From an uncultured Flavobacteriaceae bacterium (lineage in GTDB: Bacteria; Bacteroidota; Bacteroidia; Flavobacteriales; Flavobacteriaceae), in assembly GCA_938010765.1 (NCBI GenBank), contig CALLVX010000071.1, forward strand, positions 88,869-152,868: a stretch of 64,000 nucleotides of DNA, given 5' to 3'. Below the pieces are notes generated by a model. That model was not told the DNA's origin, ran no database searches, and saw only the letters and a program-made list of their open reading frames with translations. Positions 26,719 to 35,006 of the stretch are shown piece by piece; the stretch's first letter is position 1; the number at the start of each line of letters is the position of its first letter. The position numbers and the translations under genes are program-made.

Positions 26719-28767
26719 ATGCGATCTACTCTACTACTTACAGTTCTCTTTTGTTTAAGCTTTTATGGTTCTTCCGTGGCCCAAAAGACGAATTTTTCAT
26801 ACCTCGATATTTTTGATCTGGAATATGTGTCAGATCCGCAAATTTCCCCTAATGGTGAATGGGCAGTATACCGCAGAATGGAATTCGATATTATGAAAGA
26901 TGCAGTCGTCGGAACACTTTGGATGGTTAGAATCGATGGTACACAACATCAAAAATTAACTTCGAGGGAAGTCTCGGAATCCAACCCTCGATGGTCGCCC
27001 AAAGGAGACCGACTTGCTTTTACCAGTAGTACCAATGCGGGCTCAGAAATATATATGTACTGGCTGAATACAGGGAAAATAGCAAAAATAAGTCAACTTC
27101 CTTTCAGTCCAAGTTCTATTAGTTGGTCGCCCAAAGGAAATCAGCTTGCCTTTTCTATGAACGTATCAAAAGCAGCGCCTGTGCTGGCCAAAATGCCCAA
27201 AAAACCAAAAGGGGCCAAATGGGCCGATACGCCTCGAGTAACCGACCGTCTCTATCATGAAGCCGATGGTAGGGGATATATAAAACCAGGATTCAATCAT
27301 ATATTTACCATTCCCGCAGATGGCGGGGCACCCAGGCAGCTAACTTCTGGGGACTACCATCATAGGGGTACGCTCTCGTGGGCCGCTGATGGCGGTAGCA
27401 TCTTTTTTTCAGGAAATAGAACCCCCGATTGGGAATATGACTTTAGAAATAGCGAAATCTACTCGGTCAACATCGCCAATGGGAACGTTAAAGCATTGAC
27501 TACTAGAACAGGTCCCGACGCCAGCCCGCTGGTAGCTCCCAATGGAAAATTCATTGCTTATCTCGGTTTTGAAGATAAGGTACAAGCCTACCAAGTGCGC
27601 GAATTACATATCATGAACATTGATGGGAGCAACCAACGAGTACTCTCGAATACGCTAGATCGAAGTGTATCGAACATTCACTGGGATGCAAAAAGCAATG
27701 GTATTTATTTTTCTTATGACGATAAAGGGAACAGTAAGATCGCGCATATCTCCCTTACCGGTAAAGTGCGTAAGATTACCGATAATATGGGAGGCACATC
27801 TATTGGAAGACCCTATGCCAGCGGTTCATTTAGCGTCGCCGATAATGGCACCATAGTCTTTACTCAAACGCGGCCGGCATACCCATCGGCCTTGGCCGTT
27901 TTGAATACCAAGACCAACAAGGTTACAAAAATCACTCATTTGAACAACGCCTTATTTGATTATAAAAAACTGGGCGAGGTAAAAGAAGTTTGGTATAAGT
28001 CTACCTTTGATCAGCGAGATCTGCAAGGGTGGTTGGTCTTTCCTCCCGATTATGAAGCTTCCAAAAAGTATCCATTCCTGGTCGAGAATCACGGGGGTCC
28101 TATTTTAAATTATGGGGATCGCTTTTCAGCAGAAATGCAACTATATGCAGCCGCAGGTTATATTGTATTTTACCCTAACCCGCGGGGAAGTACCAGCTAC
28201 GGGGAAGAATTCGGTAATTTGTTGTACAACAACTATCCCGGGGAAGATTATATAGATGTGATGGACGGGGTTGATCATTGCATTGAGAAGGGCTGGGCCC
28301 ATGAAGACGGTCTTTTTGTTTCAGGAGGAAGTGCCGGTGGCATCATGTCTGCATGGATGATTGGAAAAAACAACCGTTTTGAAGCTGCAGTGGTGGCCAA
28401 ACCGGTCATGAATTGGATCAGTAAAACCTTAGTGGCCGATAATTATTTCTACTATGCCAATAGCCGATATCCAGGTCAACCTTGGGAAAACTTTGAGGGC
28501 TATTGGAAATTTTCTCCGCTTTCGCTCGTTGGTACTATAGAAACCCCTACTATGGTGCTTGTAGGTATGAACGATTTACGAACCCCACCAAGTGAGGCCA
28601 AACAGCTGTACCACGCGCTAAAACTTAGGAAAATCCCGACTGTACTAGTTGAGATTCCCGATGCAAGCCATGGTATCGCCAATAGGCCTAGTAATTTAAT
28701 TACTAAAATTGCGCATACATTGGCTTGGTTAGAAAAATATGGTGGGGCCGAATTAGAAAGAGAATAG
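26719..28767 (+). CDS. S9-family (prolyl oligopeptidase-like) serine peptidase
   Basis: 682 residues from ATG 26719; the frame reaches back to a TTG at 26689, but the signal peptide (LLLTVLFCLSFYGSSVAQ) begins after the ATG. The N-terminal half is a WD40-like beta-propeller with repeated NPRWSPKGDRLAF-type blades. The C-terminal alpha/beta hydrolase carries the triad: Ser in VSGGSAGGIMSAWM, Asp in VGMNDLRTPP, His in DASHGIA. It is probably a periplasmic peptidase cutting short peptides. It starts 87 nt after the Pel-like locus; no functional link is visible. Confidence 0.92.
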   Translation: MRSTLLLTVLFCLSFYGSSVAQKTNFSYLDIFDLEYVSDPQISPNGEWAVYRRMEFDIMKDAVVGTLWMVRIDGTQHQKLTSREVSESNPRWSPKGDRLAFTSSTNAGSEIYMYWLNTGKIAKISQLPFSPSSISWSPKGNQLAFSMNVSKAAPVLAKMPKKPKGAKWADTPRVTDRLYHEADGRGYIKPGFNHIFTIPADGGAPRQLTSGDYHHRGTLSWAADGGSIFFSGNRTPDWEYDFRNSEIYSVNIANGNVKALTTRTGPDASPLVAPNGKFIAYLGFEDKVQAYQVRELHIMNIDGSNQRVLSNTLDRSVSNIHWDAKSNGIYFSYDDKGNSKIAHISLTGKVRKITDNMGGTSIGRPYASGSFSVADNGTIVFTQTRPAYPSALAVLNTKTNKVTKITHLNNALFDYKKLGEVKEVWYKSTFDQRDLQGWLVFPPDYEASKKYPFLVENHGGPILNYGDRFSAEMQLYAAAGYIVFYPNPRGSTSYGEEFGNLLYNNYPGEDYIDVMDGVDHCIEKGWAHEDGLFVSGGSAGGIMSAWMIGKNNRFEAAVVAKPVMNWISKTLVADNYFYYANSRYPGQPWENFEGYWKFSPLSLVGTIETPTMVLVGMNDLRTPPSEAKQLYHALKLRKIPTVLVEIPDASHGIANRPSNLITKIAHTLAWLEKYGGAELERE

Positions 28768-28817
28768 CGTCTCCTGTCGTGCGGGCAGGGTTGTATGTGA
28801 CCGATCAAACGAACACT

Positions 28818-29258
28818 ATGAAGAAAAAAAGGCACTGGTTTTGGAACCTTCTCCTGGTCCTGACCATTATCATATGCGTATTGGCTTTTATTGCCCATTT
28901 TAAAAACTGGACAAAAATAGAAGATGGAAAAATGCAATTACTTTCAGGCTTTTATTATAAAGAGCTACATCTTTCGGAACTCGACAGCGTAAAATGGGTC
29001 GATAGGCTGCCGCCCATGCAACGGCTTAGTGGCTTTTCGGCATTTGACAAGGGCAAGGGCATTTACCAAGAATTCAAGGATTCCCTTACCGATGAACAGG
29101 TACATGTATATATCGACAATTTCTCTAATCGAAAAATCAAATTGGTTTACAATGACTCTTTGCTGCTGTATATGAATATGAAAGATTCGCTCGATACTGA
29201 TGCACTCTTTGAAGTATTAGAAAATCAATTGACCACACTGGCCGAAGCTCCCAACTAA
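28818..29258 (+). CDS. Small membrane-anchored protein with bacterial PH-like fold
   Basis: 146 residues from ATG 28818. One membrane helix (WFWNLLLVLTIIICVLAFIAHF) is followed by a short beta-rich soluble part with a C-terminal helix (LDTDALFEVLENQLTTL), the pattern of bacterial PH-like domains. A longer frame from 28725 would overlap the S9 gene and add a basic, non-conserved stretch. The function is unknown. Confidence 0.6.
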   Translation: MKKKRHWFWNLLLVLTIIICVLAFIAHFKNWTKIEDGKMQLLSGFYYKELHLSELDSVKWVDRLPPMQRLSGFSAFDKGKGIYQEFKDSLTDEQVHVYIDNFSNRKIKLVYNDSLLLYMNMKDSLDTDALFEVLENQLTTLAEAPN

Positions 29259-29300
29259 TCTTGGCAAGCTAATTGTATACTGTAAACAAAGGATATAAAG

Positions 29301-29711
29301 ATGGTTAAATGGGTATTCCGGTTATTACTGCTTCCAATATTCGGCTTCGCGCAAAATACGTTGACAATTTCCGTAGAAGGCGTAAAATCTGCCGATGGCA
29401 ATATTAGTATAGGACTTTATACCGATTCGGAGGGTTTCCTAAAACCAGACCAACTATATAAAGGAGTATTCCAAAAAGCAACAAAAGGAACTACCATAGC
29501 ACATATAGAGGATCTGCCCAAAGGCACCTACGCTATTGCCGTTTTCCATGATGAAAATGCAAATCAAGAACTCGATACTAATTTTTTTGGTATTCCCAAG
29601 GAAGCTTTGGGTTTTTCAAAGGGAAAACTAAAGACTTTTGGGCCGCCCAGTTTTGAAGAGTGTACCTTCGAATTTCCCTTGGAACAAAAACTCACCATAA
29701 AAATAAAGTAA
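29301..29711 (+). CDS. DUF2141 secreted protein
   Basis: 136 residues with a signal peptide (FRLLLLPIFGFAQ). The pattern TISVEGVKSADGNISIGLY, DLPKGTYAIAVFHDENANQELDTNFFGIPKE is the core of DUF2141, with the conserved H-D-x-N-x-N-x-x-L-D loop. The family is common in flavobacteria; its role is unknown. Confidence 0.85.
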   Translation: MVKWVFRLLLLPIFGFAQNTLTISVEGVKSADGNISIGLYTDSEGFLKPDQLYKGVFQKATKGTTIAHIEDLPKGTYAIAVFHDENANQELDTNFFGIPKEALGFSKGKLKTFGPPSFEECTFEFPLEQKLTIKIK

Positions 29712-29807
29712 GGCAACATTTGAAGATTTTGTTAATTCATTGTACGGTTTGGCCCGATCTTGTAACTTAAAAGATTTAAAAATTTAAATGTTACTAAAAT
29801 ATCGATT

Positions 29808-30176
29808 ATGAAAACAGAAGAAATAGCCGCTAAATTAGTAAAATGGTGTAAAGAGGGGGATTATGAAACTCCCTACAAACATCTATACAGCGAAAATGTT
29901 GTAAGTATTGAAAATGATGGATCTAGTGAAGGTGGACGCGTTCAGGGATTTGAAGCCATTGAGAAAAAAGGGGAATGGTGGCGCGAAAACTTTGAAATGC
30001 ACGGCAGCACCATATCACAGCCCATCGTAGCCGATAATTGGTTCTCCGTCAAAATTGAAATGGATACCACGCATAAACCTAGCGGACATCGATCTACCAT
30101 GTCCGAAATCGCTGTTTACGAGGTAAAAGATGGTAAAATTGTAAAGGAGCAGTTCTTTTACGATGACCAAAGTTGA
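29808..30176 (+). CDS. SnoaL-like/NTF2-like protein
   Basis: 122 residues, no signal peptide. An N-terminal helix (AAKLVKWCKEGDYETPYKHLYSENVVSIE) followed by strands FSVKIEMD and EIAVYEVKDGKIVKEQFFYD is the SnoaL-like fold in full length. Members include enzymes and binding proteins; no catalytic pair is certain. A strong terminator follows the stop. Confidence 0.75.
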   Translation: MKTEEIAAKLVKWCKEGDYETPYKHLYSENVVSIENDGSSEGGRVQGFEAIEKKGEWWRENFEMHGSTISQPIVADNWFSVKIEMDTTHKPSGHRSTMSEIAVYEVKDGKIVKEQFFYDDQS

Positions 30177-30194
30177 TGGTACCTGAATGTTCCT

Positions 30195-30227
30195 AAAAAA
30201 ACCATCGGCAATGCCGATGGTTTTTTT
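30195..30227 (+). terminator. Rho-independent terminator after the SnoaL-like gene
   Basis: Stem CCATCGGC (30202-30209), loop AAT, stem GCCGATGG, then seven T. Seven A precede the stem, so it could work in both directions. Confidence 0.92.
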
Positions 30228-30589
30228 CATGTTCTTTCACAGGCTTAAAAAATCCTTTCCCCAAATGGCTATACTTCTATGATATGTAGAACCTTTAGTA
30301 TACCGAAAATACCAACAGCATCCCTATTATAAAACTGCACCTTTAGGTAATTTTTAAGACAGAACTGTAATCTTGTGCGTGCAATAAGTCTAAAAGTCAT
30401 AACTGATTTCAACTCTATTTTGGGGGTATTGGCTCTTTCGGCATACAATAAGAAAGAGAAACAAACCCGGCACTGCCGACAAGCACGCAGCACCGATTTG
30501 CCCCAGACCACAATGGCCCTAAAACAAGCAGAAAACCATATAAACGGAAGCCCCGCCCATCGGGGCCTTATTCCTTACAGAACAGAAAC
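30228..30589. other. Intergenic region with a GC hairpin before the coiled-coil gene
   Basis: About 360 nt without a convincing gene. A short frame over 30375-30623 has no family resemblance and overlaps the next gene in another frame. The only structure is GCCCCG-CCCAT-CGGGGC (30550-30566), 23 nt before the ATG at 30590. It lacks a T-run, so it may be a leader hairpin rather than a terminator. Confidence 0.4.
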
Positions 30590-32434
30590 ATGGAAACAGT
30601 ACAACAACTGCAAGAAAAGCTGAACAAACTCCAAAAAGATATCAATCGATGGAAAAGGTCCAAGACCGCTACCGAACAAATGAACGATGCAGATTACGGA
30701 CAGTTCGAAGAATATAGAAAAGCCTTCCTGGAGCAAATGCAGCACATCGGAACTGTAATCGAAGCCGCACGATCGCTTATCGGTTCCCAACAACAGATCG
30801 ATCAGCAGGTCACGACCGCCGAAGAGAATCTAAAGAAGCAAGTGACCGAAATTGATAAAGAAGAGGTTGACCCGGCGGAAAACGGGTCGAATGTGGAACT
30901 AAATGACAACTACGACCGGCAAAAGAAAGGACTGGAAGCCTTGAGGGAAATGGCAAAAAACATCGATCAAGGTTCCGGGGCCCTGACAAAAAGTTGGGAG
31001 AATCTTTGCAAAGAAAAAAAAACTGTGCAGGTAAAAATCCTAAAGCACGCGAAACGTGTGGCCAAAGCGAAGGAGATCGAAACGGCTAAAGAAATCGAAG
31101 CTACCGCAAGGGAAACAGGAACAACCAAAGAGGAGATGGCCCGGAGTGCAAGGAGGGTAGCAAAGGACAGATTACGGGAGAAACGTCAACATCAGGCCGA
31201 GCGACACCAAGGGCAGATACCATACACCGACAACCTGGGACGGGAGGCCCACAATATCTATAATCAGATCTGTAACCAGCACCCGAACGAATCTGCCATA
31301 GCGATTATGAAAGAGCAATATCCGGAAAAAATACGCTACTGCCGGGAGTTCACGAGACGACGTAAGGCCGGGGAAGTTCAAAAGAAGGAACAAAGACCGA
31401 TACCCGAAGGCTATACCCTGGAAAAAGGAAAGGACGCCAATAATCTCTATACGACAATCCGGAAGGAGTACCCCGGTAAAAATTCTCTGGAGATAATGAA
31501 AAAGGAACATCCGGATCAAGTGCCCTATTATCAGGAGTACAAAAGGCGAGCTAAGGAAAAAATAAATCCCAAGAAAAAGGGAGCCGAGCTCCCCGATCAA
31601 GCTTCGGAGGCCGCTGCTGTACTTCCCGTGCCGGAGATCCCTCCTGAGGAGGCAAAGAAAAACAGGGAAGATAGGATGGCAAAGATGCGGGGTACGAAAA
31701 GAACGTACAGCGAGCTCCAAGCCACCGGTGAGGACGCTGTAACCCCCAAGGGATTCGACGGGGCCCTCCCCTCCCTAGGCACATCTCAGGAAGTACCAGA
31801 AAGGGCAGCAGCCCCCCTGCAGACGAGAAGTGCACCGCGCCAATTGCCCCAAGGAACCCAAACAGATCAAGAAAAACTTAGTTCCCTACAAAAAGATATG
31901 GCAGTACAAAACGCGGCATGGGAAGGAATCCGAAAAACACTTGATACCCTTGATCAGTCGAACCCTCAGGTACAAGAGTTGCGAAAGGCCTGTTACAAGG
32001 CACAAAACTGTATTAAGGGATACAAAGAGATACTATATCTGGTAAAGTCCTTCGAAAACATTAAAGACTCGAGCACGCAAAAAGCACAACGCGCTAACCA
32101 CCCAGATTCAAAAAAAGAATTTGAAGACCATATTAAACGGGCAGAAGATATGCGCGGAGTTGCAATAGAACGCCTCGAGCAAGAATTGGACCTAACGAAA
32201 ACCGCAATGAGCAGCGCTAACAACAAATTGGCCGCCTACCATAGAGAAAATCGAAAACAGCGTCTCAAAGAAAAAAGAACATTGGCCAAATCGGCAGCTT
32301 CGAATGCAGATGCCCTATCATTCCAAAAAAACATGACTACCCCGGAAAATGTGAATAGACAAGCGCTAGGGACACCAGAAACCGATGGCCAAGCTCCTGC
32401 GAAACAAGGGAGAAAAAGACAAATGCGTCCTTGA
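30590..32434 (+). CDS. Unrecognised charged coiled-coil protein with two internal repeat types
   Basis: 614 residues, very rich in Lys, Glu, Arg and Gln, with no signal peptide or membrane helix. I recognise no family. Two structures stand out. A 41-residue module occurs at about 218-259 and 280-321; both copies follow the pattern xDA/EAxN-(I/L)-Y, then (H/Y)P, then IMK-x-(E/Q)-(H/Y)P, and end in a basic RRRK or KRRAK. A helical module beginning EKLxxLQKD occurs at the N-terminus (9-65) and again at 428-488. A Pro/Ala-rich linker (330-425) joins the halves. The codon use looks more GC-rich than neighbouring genes, suggesting transfer. A role in nucleic-acid binding would fit the basic repeats but is only a guess. 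Confidence 0.55.
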   Translation: METVQQLQEKLNKLQKDINRWKRSKTATEQMNDADYGQFEEYRKAFLEQMQHIGTVIEAARSLIGSQQQIDQQVTTAEENLKKQVTEIDKEEVDPAENGSNVELNDNYDRQKKGLEALREMAKNIDQGSGALTKSWENLCKEKKTVQVKILKHAKRVAKAKEIETAKEIEATARETGTTKEEMARSARRVAKDRLREKRQHQAERHQGQIPYTDNLGREAHNIYNQICNQHPNESAIAIMKEQYPEKIRYCREFTRRRKAGEVQKKEQRPIPEGYTLEKGKDANNLYTTIRKEYPGKNSLEIMKKEHPDQVPYYQEYKRRAKEKINPKKKGAELPDQASEAAAVLPVPEIPPEEAKKNREDRMAKMRGTKRTYSELQATGEDAVTPKGFDGALPSLGTSQEVPERAAAPLQTRSAPRQLPQGTQTDQEKLSSLQKDMAVQNAAWEGIRKTLDTLDQSNPQVQELRKACYKAQNCIKGYKEILYLVKSFENIKDSSTQKAQRANHPDSKKEFEDHIKRAEDMRGVAIERLEQELDLTKTAMSSANNKLAAYHRENRKQRLKEKRTLAKSAASNADALSFQKNMTTPENVNRQALGTPETDGQAPAKQGRKRQMRP

Positions 32435-32562
32435 TTTCGTTCTTTTGGTCGACCAGCAACCGTATATCATGGATTATCGCATGATTTATCAGCTACGAAT
32501 GGACTTTGGTGGCGGTTAGCAAAGGGACCCTGTGATTTGCCAATTTTTAGTTAAACTTTTTT

Positions 32563-32578
32563 TGAAATGATTGTTTCA
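32563..32578. promoter_or_regulatory. Operator of the TetR/SDR pair, copy 1, within the tetR promoter
   Basis: TGAAATGATTGTTTCA is a near-perfect palindrome. It sits between TTG (32562-32564) and TATCTTTA (32582-32589), a 17-nt-spaced promoter of the Bacteroidota type with one mismatch, so binding would block the tetR promoter. Confidence 0.65.
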
Positions 32579-32606
32579 TTATATCTTTACCCAAGACTCG
32601 TAACCC

Positions 32607-33188
32607 ATGGCACGTATAGAAGAATTTGACAGAACACTGGTTCTCCAAAAAGCGATGATCGTTTTTTGGGAGAAGGGTTTCAATGGCACCTCTATGCAAG
32701 ACTTGGTAGATGCTACGGGGCTGAACCGCTCTAGCATTTACAATTCGTTCGGTTCCAAGCTGGCACTCTATCAAAATACCCTTGCTAGCTACCAGAAAGA
32801 AACAGGAGGTCAATTTCAGCGTGCGCTTGTAAAAGCCAAAGATCCCTTACAGGCCATACGCCTAATTTTTGAGGGCTTTCTACCCGAAATACTAGGCGTT
32901 AACGGCAGTAAAGGGTGTTTTTTCATGAATTGTAAAGCAGAGATGGGGAACCAAGAAGGCGACATTCGTCGGTGGTTGTTAAAGACCCAAGAAACCACCT
33001 TGACCCTCTTTCAAGATTTGATCCTTGATGGCCAAGAACAGGGAGTCATTAATAAAAAACAAGATAGTAAAACCTATGCCTACTTTATTTTCAATGCTTT
33101 TCAAGGATACCGAATGACCGGTATTTTAGTAAAAGACAGGACCATTCTTCAAAATATAATAGATAATTCAATTGCAGTAATCAGTTAA
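32607..33188 (+). CDS. TetR-family regulator of the adjacent SDR gene
   Basis: 193 residues. The N-terminal helix-turn-helix reads VLQKAMIVFWEKGFNGTSMQDLVDATGLNRSSIYNSFGSK, and the C-terminal half fits the TetR_C domain with GCFFMNCKAEMG. Members of this subgroup often control a following short-chain dehydrogenase and sense electrophiles or small organic molecules. The same 16-nt palindrome lies before this gene and before the SDR gene, so it probably represses both. The inducer is unknown. Confidence 0.9.
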   Translation: MARIEEFDRTLVLQKAMIVFWEKGFNGTSMQDLVDATGLNRSSIYNSFGSKLALYQNTLASYQKETGGQFQRALVKAKDPLQAIRLIFEGFLPEILGVNGSKGCFFMNCKAEMGNQEGDIRRWLLKTQETTLTLFQDLILDGQEQGVINKKQDSKTYAYFIFNAFQGYRMTGILVKDRTILQNIIDNSIAVIS

Positions 33189-33205
33189 TTTTTTTTAATC
33201 AATTC

Positions 33206-33221
33206 TGAAACGAACGTTTCA
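33206..33221. promoter_or_regulatory. Operator of the TetR/SDR pair, copy 2, before the SDR gene
   Basis: TGAAACGAACGTTTCA is a palindrome with 7-bp arms, matching the copy before tetR in 13 of 16 positions. It ends 17 nt before the SDR start. Confidence 0.7.
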
Positions 33222-33238
33222 ATTTAACCATAATAAAG

Positions 33239-33988
33239 ATGAACAAATTTAAAGACAAAGTAGTGGTAATTTCCGGAGGCAATTCAGGAATAGGTTTGGA
33301 AACGGTGAAAGGTTTCCTCAACGAAGGAGCAAAGGTAGTTTTCTCTGGGAGAAGACAGGAGGCCTTGGATCAGGTGGCCAATAAACTATCTGGAGAATTC
33401 ACAGCAGTACTCGCTGACCAGGCCAATATCGCTGACAATCAAAAACTGATCGATACCGCAGTCAGTACCTATGGAAAAATAGATGTCCTGTTCGCCAATG
33501 CCGGGGTAGCTTATTTTGCGCCCGCCAATCAAATAGACGAGCAACATTTTGACACCCAATTCAACATAAATATCAAAGGCCCCGCCTTTCTGGTAAAAAA
33601 TGCGATTCCCAGTTTAAACGATGGTGCCTCCATTATATTTAACACTTCAATAGTGCATCAAAAGGGGTTTGCAAATGCCGCAGTCTATAGTGCTACCAAA
33701 GGAGCATTAAGGGCCTACGCCCGTGTTTTGACTACGGAGTTGGCACCAAGGGGGATACGGGTAAATTCGATTGCCCCGGGCCCTATCGGCACCCCGATCT
33801 ATGATAAAATGGGCATGGCAGAAGAACAGGTCGAAGAGTTGGGGAAAAGTTTTGCGGCTTCGGTTCCTTTACAACGTTTTGGGGAACCGAAAGAAATAGC
33901 AGATTCGGTACTGTTCTTAGCCTCAGGGGAAGCCAGTTTCGTAAACGGTATCGAACTTTCGGTAGATGGCGGTTTGAGCCAGATATAG
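33239..33988 (+). CDS. Short-chain dehydrogenase/reductase
   Basis: 249 residues, classical SDR length. The cofactor motif is ISGGNSGIGLE (about residues 11-21), NAGVAYF follows at about 83, the catalytic Ser lies in NTSIVHQ, and YSATKGAL gives the Tyr and Lys. The arginine in SGRRQEAL after strand 2 favours NADP(H). The substrate is unknown. It is preceded by a TetR gene and a copy of its presumed operator, so expression should be inducible. Confidence 0.92.
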   Translation: MNKFKDKVVVISGGNSGIGLETVKGFLNEGAKVVFSGRRQEALDQVANKLSGEFTAVLADQANIADNQKLIDTAVSTYGKIDVLFANAGVAYFAPANQIDEQHFDTQFNINIKGPAFLVKNAIPSLNDGASIIFNTSIVHQKGFANAAVYSATKGALRAYARVLTTELAPRGIRVNSIAPGPIGTPIYDKMGMAEEQVEELGKSFAASVPLQRFGEPKEIADSVLFLASGEASFVNGIELSVDGGLSQI

Positions 33989-34004
33989 CATACTAGGCAC
34001 CCAC

Positions 34005-34046
34005 AAAAACCCTATGAGCCCATGGCTAGTAGGGTTTTAATTTTTC
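34005..34046. terminator. Bidirectional terminator between SDR and plug-domain lipoprotein genes
   Basis: Stem AAAACCCTA (34006-34014) pairs with TAGGGTTTT (34030-34038), and an inner stem AGCC-CAT-GGCT extends it. T-rich runs occur on both sides as read from each strand, which fits the two converging genes. Confidence 0.85.
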
Positions 34047-34444
34047 TTTGCTGTTTTGGTCGTAATTTTAATAACCCCATTTGAACCTCTGGTACCATAA
34101 AAGGATGCATCTTCGCTCTTTATTACTTGAATCGATTTCACATCAGATGAGTTCACTACCCCATTAACCGATGAAAAGGAGTTGCCGACCACGTAACCAT
34201 CCACGACATATAATGGTTCAACAGATCCCTGTAAAGAATTGGTTCCCCGAGTCAAAACCGGGACACCCCCCTCCACTCGAATTCCTGATAATCTTCGAAT
34301 CTGATTGAGTAATGATACCGTCGTCTGATCTTCCGTACGCACTTCTCCGGCCTTTACCGAACTACTATTGCTATTCTTGTTGGTGCTACATCCGCCAAAA
34401 CACGCCAACAACAAAAGCACCACTATTACTTTCAACTTTTTCAT
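34037..34444 (-). CDS. Stand-alone TonB-receptor plug-domain lipoprotein
   Basis: 135 residues. A lipoprotein signal ends at FGGC (Cys 19). The rest is a plug-like domain only: LLNQIRRLSGIRVEGGVPVLTRG, PLYVVDGYVVG and SIQVIKSEDASFYGTRGSNGVIKITT match the plug of SusC/RagA-type receptors. There is no barrel. Short proteins of this type are widespread in Bacteroidota, with unknown roles in the envelope. Confidence 0.85.
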   Translation of the reverse strand: MKKLKVIVVLLLLACFGGCSTNKNSNSSSVKAGEVRTEDQTTVSLLNQIRRLSGIRVEGGVPVLTRGTNSLQGSVEPLYVVDGYVVGNSFSSVNGVVNSSDVKSIQVIKSEDASFYGTRGSNGVIKITTKTAKKN

Positions 34445-34579
34445 AATTTCCGGTTTTATATAAAGATATCTCTTTCAGCCTAAAAAGTGTCAATCGATGT
34501 AGGCATCTCATTTATTTTAGTAGTATCCCGGTTATTTTTAGTATAAATAACAACTTTCCCATGATTTCGAACAATTGGG

Positions 34580-34587
34580 TATCTTTG
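34580..34587 (+). promoter_or_regulatory. -7 promoter box before the DUF423 gene
   Basis: TATCTTTG is an exact TAnnTTTG match, 17 nt before the ATG at 34604. No TTG is found at the best spacing upstream. Confidence 0.4.
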
Positions 34588-34603
34588 ACTTTAATTCCTT
34601 TTT

Positions 34604-34990
34604 ATGGTTCTTATAGCACAATTTTTTGGAGCGCTCTTTGGCCTCTTAGCCATTATTTTTGGTGCTTTCGGCGCTCATGCCCTTAAAAAATCTTTTTCTA
34701 AGGAGCAACTGGCGAGTTTCGAAACTGGCGTCAAATATCAAATGTATCATGCGCTAGTTTTACTGGTGGTAAGCTTTAATTTTAATCTCAACACCTCTTT
34801 AGAGCGATATATGATTTATTGTTTGGTGTCTGGAACATTTTTATTCTCTTTTAGCATTTATGGTTTGTGCATCAGTGCATCCAAGGGCAGAAAATGGCGT
34901 TTTCTTGGCCCTATTACTCCACTGGGAGGGCTTCTTCTAACGATAGGATGGAGTCTTTTGCTCTACCATTTCGTAAAAGGTTTCATATAG
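34604..34990 (+). CDS. DUF423 membrane protein
   Basis: 128 residues with four hydrophobic helices. The N-terminal GLLAIIFGAFGAHALKKSFS and the middle YQMYHALVLL are the conserved motifs of DUF423 (YgdD-like) proteins, here full length. The role is unknown. It converges with the DUF5916 gene, 16 nt apart. Confidence 0.9.
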   Translation: MVLIAQFFGALFGLLAIIFGAFGAHALKKSFSKEQLASFETGVKYQMYHALVLLVVSFNFNLNTSLERYMIYCLVSGTFLFSFSIYGLCISASKGRKWRFLGPITPLGGLLLTIGWSLLLYHFVKGFI

Positions 34991-35006
34991 GTTCAAGTTA
35001 CTCCTC

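Noticed and set aside
30550..30566. GC hairpin as a rho-independent terminator
   Set aside because: No T-run follows and it lies 23 nt before a gene start; no gene upstream needs it because a strong terminator lies at 30195-30227.
30375..30623. 82-residue open frame before the coiled-coil gene
   Set aside because: No family resemblance, overlaps the real gene in another frame, and includes the GC hairpin.
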